Shown: in pieces, positions 18,583 to 34,400 of the stretch
How positions within the stretch are numbered: position 1 is the first letter of the stretch
Layout of the letters: the number at the start of each line of letters is the position of its first letter
Source of the DNA: Symbiodinium natans
Lineage: Eukaryota > Sar > Dinophyceae > Suessiales > Symbiodiniaceae
Direction of reading: 5' to 3'
Length of the DNA stretch: 37,500 nucleotides
Assembly (NCBI GenBank): GCA_905221605.1
Contig: CAJNDS010002771.1
Coordinates: 140,001-177,500 of the forward strand
Notes under the pieces: model-generated
Database searches by the model: none
The model's input: the letters and a program-made list of their open reading frames with translations, nothing else
What the model was told of the DNA's origin: nothing
Made by a program: the position numbers and the translations under genes

Positions 18583-18894
18583 GTCAGTAGTGTTACCGGC
18601 CACTCCCGTCAAATGATAATTCAGAATTCACAATTCATATATTTTTTCTACGCTGACAATGACAATGATATTGATATTGATATTTATTTATTTGAATATA
18701 AATAATATTATATGATATTATATTATGATATAATTTATATATTATATATTATGAATTATGGATTATATAATAATAAAATATATTAATAAATTATAAGTTA
18801 TAAAGTTATAAATATGAATTGTGAATTCTGAATAATGTTTTTTCTGATTTATGAATTATGGACCACACGGTATCTGTCTAGCAGTAATTAGCAG
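18583..18894. other. AT-rich intron
   Basis: Very AT-rich, with ATTATATTATG-like runs from 18620 to 18850. It ends in TTAGCAG before the next exon. No gene. Confidence 0.55.
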
Positions 18895-19935
18895 TATGAT
18901 GAGGCGAACGCGGACCTCAGGAAGCACCACAATGATCGGGAGCATGCCATTCAGGTGCAGGGCAGGGCTCGCCGCGCACGTGAGCGCTTTGTGGCCCAAC
19001 AGCGCTCGGTCAAGCCAGCCCATCATCGTGCCGGACCATTGGGATTGGGCGACGACCGCCATCCCATCAACACGAAACTCTTCTCAGCCTTTTACACAGG
19101 CCATCGTCAGGTGGTCGCCACTTGCAGCGACTCCTGGCGCAAGGCCCATGGTGGCATGTGCGACGATGGCACCATCTGGAATGACCAGCCCCTGCAGAAG
19201 CAATGTGCAGCATCGTTTTGCCGAACGCGAGATCTGGCAGCCCTTCCTGCAGGTACCTTCCAGCATCTGCAAGGTTTTCTTCAAAATATATGCAGACTCT
19301 TGCGGCAGAGTGCTCGGAACGATAAGGGGCAGATCACAGCAGCCTCAAGGCATTTCCTGTTCTTCATTCGCTTCGGCGGCTGTGTCTTGGGCTGGCTTGT
19401 GACGAACCCACACTTCAAGCCACTGAGTTTTGAAGGAATTGCCGTGACCGTGCCCCAACAAGCGCATGATGCACCATTCCAGGTGCAGCTCGCTGCCGAA
19501 AGTACCACGAGCAACGGGGTAGAGAAGCGTCATTTCAAATTCGTTTCGTTGGATGATGTGGCAAGGGACCTCGCGAAGAGAGCGAGCGAGGCTGGGGACA
19601 GTGTCGACCAGTGGGAGTGGTGCCACGTTCCCTACAAGCTTTACACCAGCACGCCACTGTCCATTCTGCACATCACAGAGCCACTTAACTGGGTCCTTGT
19701 GGGTGGGGGTGACTGGTCAGCTGGACTGGCAGCAGAGGACGAGATTCCGGGTCAAGCCGCTGACCAACCGGATGAGGACGAGCTGGGGGAAATCTCTGAA
19801 ATGGTTGCAGCCCTTCAAGGCCCCAAGCCACCGGCGGTGCCCAGGAGTAAGGCGACAGCGAGTGCAGCAAAGGCAAAAGCGGCAGGCAGCGACTGGACTG
19901 GCAAATTGATTCGTGTTTTGTGTGAGGCTCGCTGA
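18895..19935 (+). CDS. Gene A large exon
   Basis: The frame is open from the CAG at 18892-18894 for 347 codons. It reads YDEANADLRKHHNDREHAIQ, RKAHGGMCDDGTIWNDQPLQ, HFLFFIRFGGCVLGWLVTNP and ends in a Lys/Ala-rich tail (SKATASAAKAKAAGSDWTGK). I do not recognise a named domain. The last codons before TGA may be intron (a GTGTGAGG donor is near 19919). This is the longest single exon of gene A. Confidence 0.55.
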   Translation, partial: YDEANADLRKHHNDREHAIQVQGRARRARERFVAQQRSVKPAHHRAGPLGLGDDRHPINTKLFSAFYTGHRQVVATCSDSWRKAHGGMCDDGTIWNDQPLQKQCAASFCRTRDLAALPAGTFQHLQGFLQNICRLLRQSARNDKGQITAASRHFLFFIRFGGCVLGWLVTNPHFKPLSFEGIAVTVPQQAHDAPFQVQLAAESTTSNGVEKRHFKFVSLDDVARDLAKRASEAGDSVDQWEWCHVPYKLYTSTPLSILHITEPLNWVLVGGGDWSAGLAAEDEIPGQAADQPDEDELGEISEMVAALQGPKPPAVPRSKATASAAKAKAAGSDWTGKLIRVLCEAR

Positions 19936-19939
19936 GGCT

Positions 19940-20245
19940 TAGTTTACGGTTTGGGGCTTGGGTTTAGGGTTTAGGGTTTAGGGTTTAGGGTTTAGGGTTT
20001 AGGGTTAGGGTTTAGGGTTTAGGGTTTAGGGTTTAGGGTTTAGGGTTTAGGGTTTAGGGTTTAGGGTTTAGGGTTTAGGGTTTAGGGTTTAGGGTTTAGG
20101 GTCTAGGGTTTAGGGTTTAGGGTTTAGGGTTTAGGGTTTCGGGTTTGGGGTTTGGGGTTTGGGGTTTGGGGTTTGGGGTTTGGGGTTTGGGGTTTAGGGT
20201 TTAGGGTTCAGGGTTCAGGGCTTAGGTTTTAAGGTTTAGGGTTTA
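19940..20245 (+). repeat. (TTTAGGG)n array grading into (TTTGGGG)n
   Basis: About 25 near-perfect TTTAGGG copies (19960-20140) are followed by about eight TTTGGGG copies (20147-20200). It is internal to the transposon and lies in an intron, so it is not a chromosome end. Confidence 0.92.
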
Positions 20246-20348
20246 GTAGACTCATAGACTGACTCATAGACTCATAGACTCATCTGTGTGACGTAGGGTC
20301 CGTATATCAGTCCATGATAATGATGCTCATGCAACGTTGCGGTTCCAG

Positions 20349-20680
20349 GAAAACGAGGCAGACCTGCAGGCGAAGAACCGGATGATCTGTCGCACGCTGA
20401 GCTTGCTGACCTTCGAGAATGGCTTGAGGCTCGAGACAGGCAATTGGGCCATGTTCCTTCCGTGTCTTTCGACGCTACGCAGCAGCCCTTCGAGCAACCA
20501 AGCGGCTCTCGAGAACCTCAGCGTGGCAAGCAGCGTAAGGCACAGAAATCGTCTTCGTCAGCCACTGCCGCTGCCCCCAGACAACGAACTCCCTGTGTGC
20601 CACCGTACTACAAAGATGAGAAGGGGTATGTTTATGCTCGCGAGTTCGAGGGGGACACCCCTCGCTATCTAGGACTTGTG
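20349..20680 (+). CDS. Gene A exon with AT-hook-like motif
   Basis: After TTCCAG the frame reads KRGRPAGEEPDDLSHAELAD, then LREWLEARDRQLGHVP, and a linker up to CVPPYYKDEKGYVYAREFEG. KRGRP fits the core of an AT-hook, a minor-groove DNA-binding element found in chromatin proteins and some transposases. Confidence 0.48.
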
Positions 20681-20767
20681 TTAGCACAAAGAGCATCGAA
20701 TGCCACATGTCTCATGTTGTACTGTGTTTTCTTCGATCGGCGATAAAGTTGTTAGTCAGGACGCATC

Positions 20768-20990
20768 ACTGAGATTCGGCCGGGCACAAATTCTCATGCG
20801 ATATCCATCCGGTGCCAATACCACGGGCCGAGTTGCTCTGTCCTGAAGACTATGCGAGCATTCCCAGCAAACGGGGAGGACCGCATGATGGGGTGGCTTT
20901 ATCACGGGCCTTCCCGCTGTCCTGCCAGAACTGCATACGTCGATCACAAGGCGATGTTCAATGCATCTCGTTCAACATATTGTGTGCTGC
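20768..20990 (+). pseudogene. Exon-like stretch with conflicting frames
   Basis: Three frames each show a credible piece: FGRAQILMRYPSGANTTGRV at the start, PEDYASIPSKRGGPHDG in the middle, and RMMGWLYHGPSRCPARTAYV then DHKAMFNASRS at the end. A stop or frame change separates them. This could be a frameshifted last exon of gene A or sequence error. Confidence 0.3.
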
Positions 20991-21477
20991 GATATCATAT
21001 CATATTATAATTTATAATTATATTATCTCGAATCATATCATATCATATGAGATGGGTCGAGTTTATTTTTCTAAAACACTCGAGGCAATGGTCCTGACGT
21101 GATCAATCGGTGGCTACCCATACAACTGCGTCTCTGATCAATTCATTCAATCAATCAGTGACGATGTGACCCTGTGACTATGGCTTCTGGCCCAATGGCT
21201 AGCCAAGGACAGCTGATGAGCTGTGAGGTGGCACAGACATGGATCGATGCTGCGACACAATGATCACTGCCGTGTGTTTGCTGCCCAATGTCAAGCTTTC
21301 CAGCAAGTTGGTTTGGGGGGGGGGGGGTGGGATGCGTCTTCAGGGTGCCGTGCAGGGTTTAAGAGCTATGGATTATGGGCAGGCTTTAGGGTTCAGTAGG
21401 GCTGGGGGGGGGGGGGGGGTGTACGGGTCTGTCACACAGACAGGACAGTTTGTACTGTTCACCCCTGTACTCGTGTG
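20991..21477. other. Spacer with AT-rich block and G runs
   Basis: AT-rich sequence with TCATATCA repeats lies near 20990-21050. Runs of 12 or more G occur near 21316 and 21404. No supported gene. Confidence 0.45.
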
Positions 21478-21908
21478 ATCCCAGTCGTGCACTCACCCGT
21501 ACACTCGCAAGTCCACCACCCGTTCACTCGTACGTTTCCACCCGTCCACACGTACACCCCCACATGTTCACACGTACACTCCCACACGTTCACACGTACA
21601 CCCCCACACGCTCACACGTACACCCCCACACGTTCACACGTACATATTCCACATGTACAGAAATAAGGCCGGATGGGAGGCTGTATAAGGCTTATATGGC
21701 CTCCATCCGGCCTTATTTCCGTACATGTGGAATATGTACGTGTGAACGTGTGGGGGTGTACGTGTGAACGTGTGGTGGTGTACGTGTGAACGTGTGGTGG
21801 TGTACGTGTGAACGTGCGGGGGTGTACGTGTGAACGTGTGGGGGTGTACGTGTGAACGTGTGGGGGTGTACGTGTGAACGTGTGGGGTGTACGTGGGGGT
21901 GTGCGGGT
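21478..21908. repeat. Central palindromic minisatellite
   Basis: The left arm carries 22-bp units with GTACACCCCCACACGTTCAC. The right arm carries the reverse complement. The centre is at about 21689.5, where 21661-21676 pairs exactly with 21703-21718. The unit is a relative of the terminal arrays (CGTGTGAACGTGTGGGGGTG against CGAGTGGACGGGTGGGGGTG). The left arm's first part also contains CGTTCACTCGTACGTTTCCA, close to the start of the right terminal array. Confidence 0.88.
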
Positions 21909-22159
21909 GGTTTAGGGTTTAGGGTTTAGGCTTAGGGCTTAGGGCTTAGGGTTTAGGGTTTAGGGTGTAGGGTTTAGGGTTTAGGGTTTCGGCTTAGGGG
22001 GCCTGGGCTTTGGCTTAGGCGGCTTGGGGTGGGGATTAAGTGGTGGGTGGGTGGGTGGTGCCAATTCAGCTTTCTGCGCGCAGCCTGGGATTGTTGGCTT
22101 CGTGCTTAGATCCCCCCTTTGTGTCGTTGTGTATCTCAGTATCTCGCCCAACGTTTGCC
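21909..22159. repeat. TTTAGGG-like array and spacer upstream of gene B
   Basis: Degenerate TTTAGGG/CTTAGGG copies lie at 21909-22020, then a GC-rich leader up to the ATG at 22160. As at the left end of the element, the minisatellite array passes directly into TTTAGGG repeats. Confidence 0.6.
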
Positions 22160-27962
<5,803 letters not shown>

Positions 27963-29041
27963 TGTCAGTTCTCGTCAAAGGGTTCAGTTGCTGCACATTG
28001 CGTCGCTGCACGTGGCGAGCCCGGTGCCACGCTGATGACGGGGCAGTCTAGAGTAGAGTCTGAGTCTGAGTCTTAGTCTGAGTCTTAGTCTTAGTCTAGT
28101 CTTAGTCTTAGTCTTTGGCTTAGTAGTCTTAGAGACTTAGAGTCTTAGTTTCTTCTTTGTCTTCTTAGTCTTCTTAGTCTTCTTAGTCTTCATAGTCTTC
28201 TTAGTCTTCTTAGTATTCTTAGTCTTCTTAGTCTTCTTAGTCTTAGTCTTCTTAGTCTTCTTAGTCTTCTTAGTCTTCTTTGTCTTCTTGGTCTTCTTCG
28301 TCTTCTTAGTCTTAGTCTTAGTCTCAGTCTTAGTCTCAGTCTTAGTCGTCTTAGTCTGAGTCTTAGTCTTCGTCTTCGCCTGGCCTTAGTCTTAGTTTAA
28401 GTTTTAGCCTTTAGTTGTTCTTGTTTTTTTTTTTTATTGGGGGGGGGGGGTTTAGGGTTTAGGGTTTAGGCTTAGGGTTAGGGTTGTCTTTATGAATAAT
28501 TTATGATTTATGATTTATGATTCATGATGAGTATCAGTGTCAGTATCAGTGTCAGTATCATTCTCAGTGCTAGAAAGAATGTTGCAGTTGTTTTCCTGTA
28601 GGTGATGTATGCCAAAGTACTTCTAGTTCGAGGTACATTTTTGTATGTTTCAAATTCGAATGGCACCAGACTCGCTATACGCCAATGCCCTGAGCTTGGC
28701 AAATCCTGACTCATTCAAGTTTCACATTAGGAAAGGACAATCCAAGCTGCAGATTGATGGGGGGCCGACAAAGTGTGAACCGAGTCCTGTTAGCTTCGGA
28801 TTGCATGTGGGCTGCAAACCATGCCACATGATGCCTGTGGCTTTGGCTTTGGTTTAAGATCGAATCAAATCAAATCAGACTCGCATGAATCACGAGTCAG
28901 ATGCATCATGACATGATCTGTTGTCTGTAGCAGTTGAGAGACACTGATCTCACATAGGTTGCAGTGCTAATTGGCAGTGCACCTGTTGTTGTTGCTGCGC
29001 AGATCGACTAATTGGCATTGCATTGGCGCATTCGCCGCAGC
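27963..29041. repeat. Intergenic region with (AGTCTT)n microsatellite
   Basis: AGTCTT/AGTCTTCTT repeats fill about 28050-28385. A poly-T run, a G12 run and TTTAGGG copies follow at 28425-28485. An open frame at 28645-28857 (MAPDSLYANALSLANPDSFK) could be an upstream exon of gene C but has no support beyond being open. Confidence 0.55.
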
Positions 29042-29330
29042 ATGCCGAAGAGAAAACAGGCACCGTCACCGTCTCCCCAAGATTCCAAGAAGCTGGCCAA
29101 GGCGAAGGCAAGCCCGAAGGTCGGCGCGACGAAGCATAAGGCGGCGGCAAAACCAAAGCCAAAACCTGCAGCAGCGAAAGCAAGTGATGGGCGGCTTTCT
29201 GACATGCGTGCACCTTTCCCGTGCCGCGATGTGCGGGCGATGATGATGGCGCCCCAGCCACCACAGTCGGCGTCGCCTGCTCTGAGCGAGACTGGCCTCT
29301 GCGGGAAAGCTGCGGAGGCTTACAGTACAG
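29042..29330 (+). CDS. Gene C first exon, basic Lys/Ala/Pro N-terminus
   Basis: The ATG at 29042 opens MPKRKQAPSPSPQDSKKLAK then KPKPKPAAAKA. This is a histone-tail-like, DNA- or RNA-binding composition with nuclear localisation potential. It is open to TAG past 29330; the true donor is not clear. Confidence 0.5.
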
Positions 29331-31412
29331 TGTATCAGTAGCAGTAGCAGTGTCAGTATCAGTATCAGTATCAGTATCAGTCCAGTCTGTAGTCTAGTCA
29401 GTCTGTACATTCAAACAAGCAAACAGTAGTTAAATTAGCTCCGTCAGGCAGACGCTGAGATGTGCTCGCCGGTGAATGTGCCACCTCAGGCCAAGCGTGC
29501 ATGATTCTTACATGATTCCATGATTGATAAACTACAGTACAGTGTCAGTAGCAGTATGTTGGCCCATGGGCCATTGGCCATTCACCTGTCTCGGCCAGGC
29601 GGTGTCGGATCTAGAAACACTTGTGATTCACCCCGAGGACACTTCCTATTCAGCAAGTTGTTTCGAAATTTTCGTGGCAGAAACGTCCGGAGGGGAGTGT
29701 CCAGACCATATTCCCGGATTCCCGATTTGCTCTTTGCAACTGCAGAACTTGAACCGTAACTTATGACAATGTGACAATGTAATGTAAGCATGTAACTCAT
29801 GTACACTGGCAAATATTCGTTCGCGCATTCCTTATCCAGGACGACCCGTGTGGTTCTGGAGATCTGATCCAGAAGCCGGACCAGGATACGTCTGCGAAGA
29901 CCAAGCCCACCGGCAACGCCGACCATCAGGACCAGGATATGTCTGCGAAGACCGAGCCCATGGACCACACCGACCATCAGGACCAGGATATGTCTGCGAA
30001 GACCGACCATCAGGACCAGGATACGTCTGCGAAGACCGAGCCCATGGACCACGCCGACCATCAGGACCAGGATACGTCTGCGAAGACCGAGCCCATGGAC
30101 CACGCCGACCATCAGGACCAAGATATGTCTGCGAAGACCGAGCCCATGGACAACGCCGACCATCAGGACCCTGATATGTCTGCGAAGACCAAGCCCATCG
30201 AGACAAGCGACGAAGCACGAATGATCCGCGACATCAAGAACCACCCGCTGTTTCCAGTCTACTGGGAAGAGATATGTGACATGCTTTCCGAAGAAGAGCA
30301 GTACGAGTACGGAACACCTGATGGCGATCCTGCTGCGGACATCGCGTCTTGGGAAGATTGGATATGTCAACGCGAGAGCCAGGACCCTCATAGTCAGAGT
30401 CACAACTACTGACTATTGGCTGCCAGTGGTAAAGTATCAGTGTATCAGTGGGTTTTGCAGTTTGAAGTTTTGCAGCAGCTTCGTTTCTATGTTTCAGTTT
30501 CGTTGCCAGGACACGCTGAAGATGCAGCCAGGCACTGATGAACAGTGCAAAACTGCCCCGGCTACAGACAAGGGCTGTGACAAGGGTGATGCTGCTGCTG
30601 CGCCCGCGATCCAGACAACGGATGTTCCGACTGCGGCTGCGACAGGAGCCACCGCCGCTGTTTCCACGAGCCAGTCTGTAGATGACCTGCTCGCTGAGAT
30701 CATGGGGGGGGAGCAACAGAAGCAATCTGAACTTGAAGAACAGGAATCGTCGGCGAATGATTCAACAGGTGCTGCCTTTCAGGATGATTCTGGCTTTGAC
30801 GATGAGCTCCAGAAATCTGTCGAGATCGATGCCAGTACCATCCACAGCGCAACCCGTTTGCAGCCAGCATTGCATTGTTGAGTTTTCCAGGTTTGTAATT
30901 TGTGATTTTATATTATTTGAATTTGAAATTATTTGTATCATGTGAATCATGTGTATCTGAAATCTGAATGCAGCACATGATTCGCAGGATACCCCGGATG
31001 CAGCGGCAGGTGATGTTGGCGACACTCCCAAGACTGAGACGGTCCGTGGCGATGGCACTGTTTGGCCGGCAATGGGGATCAATGACAAGGTTGATGCCGA
31101 GTTAGCGTCCAGCTGGATTGACCGCCAGCTGCGATATTATCCAAAGCCAGACAGTCTGCTGAAGAGCACTGCTCACGTCCCCCTGCTGCATAATTACTTA
31201 AACTTATACTTATATAATCGTTTTAATTTGATAATTTATAAATGTTAATCTTATTATCTATTATCTACGCCCTCTGTAGCTGCGGGTTAGGGTTTAGGGT
31301 TTAGGGTTTGGGCTTTAGGGTTTTGGGTTTCCGGTTTAGGTATTTTTTTATTCATTCATTACTACTACTACTACTACTACGATTATTCGTCGTGGTCGTC
31401 GTAGTCGTGGTG

Positions 31413-31445
<33 letters not shown>

Positions 31446-34400
31446 CTCGTCCTCGCCATCGTCTTCGCCATCGCCCTCGTCTTCCTCGACTCCTCGTCGT
31501 CCTCCTCTCGTCGAGACGGCGACGGCGGCGGCGGCGGCGACGGCGGCGACGGCGGCGGCGACGGCGACCGCGACGGCGACGGCGTCGGCGACGGCGGCGG
31601 CGGCGGGCGGCGCGGACGGAAACGGGCGACGGCGGCGGCGACGGCGGCGAGGCGAACGCGGGGGGGACGGCGACGGCGTCGGCGCGGCGACGGCGGCGCG
31701 GCGACGGCGACGACGGCGGGCGGCGGCGACGGCGGCGGCGGCGGCGACGCCAGCGGCGACGGCGAGGCGACGGCGGCGATGGCCGATTAGCCGCCTCCAC
31801 CTATCAAAATTTTATAACTTATATAAAAACTTATATAACTTATATAATATTATATAGTCTTGTAACTTGTATTAAAAATATAAATTAAAACTTAAAAATT
31901 TAAAACTAAAAATTAAAAATATTAGTTTGCTTACTAAGACTAATACTGATACTAATCATTACCGCCATATACCTCGCCGTCGCCTCGCTGTCGCGGTCGT
32001 CGCCGTCGTAGTCATGAATCATGGAATTGAATGAATCTGAATCATGAAATAATAATTAATTAAATTTTTATTCAGTATAAGTTATAAGTTATAAGTTATA
32101 AGTTATAAGTTATAATTTATAATTATATAATTATAAATAATATTATTAATTATTGTAACTACTTACAGTTAAAATTTAAGTAATATAAACATTTTTTATA
32201 TAAAATTATATATTATTACTAATTTAAGTTTATGTTAAAGTTAAACTGATATAATTATAACAAAATATAATATAATATATTATATATATTATATATAAAT
32301 CATATTTTTTGAAATTATGTTATGTAAGTCTAGTAATATCAAAATGAATGAATATTATGTATAATAACATAACTAACAATAACTAATTACTAATAACAAT
32401 AACACACAAAGAACAATAATTGAATAATAATTAATAATAAATATGAATCTGGTATAAGATAAGAGCAACAACAATTATAAATGATGAAACATGAATATAA
32501 AATAGAGTAAATAGTTTATTATATGTATATTTTATATATTTATGACTTTATTATTTATTTATGATTTATGATTTATGATGGGTATGGGCCGGTATGGGTT
32601 GATGAGTTGAGTTTTTATTTGCTGCACCCAGCTGCATCCCAGGTCATGGCTGCCATGGTGGCGAAGCACGACGCCGAGACGCAAGACTCATGCCTGCGTG
32701 ATAACTTGCGGCACCTCTTCAAGCTTGACTTAAACATCGCATCCGTTTGCACTGGTTTGGGAACGTGACCTGGCATTTTAAGTTTTAGCAGCCTAGCCTT
32801 AAACATTAGTCTGTTCACAATTCGAAGGAGTGGTGGGCAGAGTCATCGGACCATTTGTCATGAATCATGACTGTCGAGGTTCGAGCTATGCTTCCAGGAA
32901 GCCGTGGAAGCGCTGGCCAGGGCATTTGACCTCGAGAAGCCTGACATATCTGTGTCTTTGGCTGATCTAGTGACGAGAGCCCCGATCTCTCGCAGTGACT
33001 AGTGTATTTGTGTCATTTGCGTGTTACAGTCACATGACACATGTGTTACTAGTTACTAAGCAAATCCAGGTTGCGTTCGGCTGCGAGATCATGGCGGTCA
33101 AGCAACGCTTCGCTTTGCGCCACATGTCCGAAGCAAACGACGAGTGCTGCATGTTCAAGGCCAGTTGTTCTTTGCGGCTTCGTTTCTGTTTCAGACAGGC
33201 AATGTCTCACGAGGATTAGCAGTCAAGTTGAGTGAAGTTGTTCCTGCCAGGACGTGACAAAGATTGGAGACGATGAACAACGCTCCTGTGTGGTTCACAA
33301 ACAGGCATGCGGCCTGCCATCGAAGCTGTTTGCCTTTGGCGCTGGCTTCTCATGCACCGACTACAGCGGCTTGAACATCCACTCCAAGAACAATGCCACG
33401 GCAATGAGAGATGAGGAGTTTTGCATGAATTGCACTGTTTTTGTCAAGTCGGTATAAATCGGTATGAACGGTATACGGTATACGGTATACGGTATATTCG
33501 GTATATAAAAAACATAAAAATGAATTGTAAATTGTAACTAAGTTAAAGTTGGTTGTTGTAACTTTGCAATTTGTGACTAGTAACTAGCTTTTCTTTGCTT
33601 CTTGCTTTGTTCACCCGCCTCGCTTGCTGCCAAGGACCCGAAGTCGGGTCCCACCAGCGTGACAACATTTCATGGGTGCATGCAGATCCTGGAAGAGTGC
33701 AAACCGTCATTCGCCATGCTAGAGAACGTAGAGAATATCGAGAGGATGGATGACGAGAAGAGCCAGTCGGTTGTCGACAAGTGAGCATGCACGCGTCATC
33801 TGAGTTGCTATGTGTTGTACTGTGGGAGGGATGGGATGGTGTGTAAGTTGGCCCAGGCAATCCAACTTGGATTTATGCTTGGAGGCCATCGAGCAGCGCG
33901 GCTACAGAGCCGAAACCTTCTTAATTGATGCATGCTGGTATGGCTTGCCGCAAAGCAGGAAGAGAGTGTACATCTTGTGTTGGCAAGTCGGGGATGAGTC
34001 TCTTGGTGGTGGCGCGAATCAGTTCTTTGAGACATTCAGCAAGCTGGTGCGTAAGTTGTACATCGAGCCGCCGCCAGTTGCCACTTGACTTATCTGGAGC
34101 TGTGAGTCATGATTCATTCAATTCATTCAATGAAATGATATGATTCAGGGTTCAGGGTTCAGGGTTTAGTGTTTAGGGTTTAGGGTTTAGGGTTTAGGGT
34201 TTAGGGTTTAGGGTTTAGGGTTTAGGGTTTAGGGTTTAGGGTTTAGGGTTTAGGGTTTAGGGTTAAGGGTTTAAGGGTTTTTCGGGTTTAGGGTTTAGGG
34301 TTAGGGTTTCAGGGTTTAGGGTTTAGGGTTTAGGGTTTAGGGTTTAGGGTTTAGGGTTTAGGGGGGTTTTGGTTTAGGGTTTAGGGTTTAGGGTTTAGGG

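Noticed and set aside
19940-20245. A chromosome end or a fused telomere
   Set aside because: The TTTAGGG arrays are internal, appear in many introns and are flanked on both sides by exons of one gene.
29870-30200. CRISPR-like array
   Set aside because: The repeated 51-bp units have no distinct spacers and keep one reading frame; they form a coding minisatellite.
31308-31800. Gly/Asp-rich or Arg-rich proteins of 150-160 residues on both strands
   Set aside because: These are products of (GGCGAC)n and related triplets; the open state on both strands is due to lack of stop triplets in the repeat.
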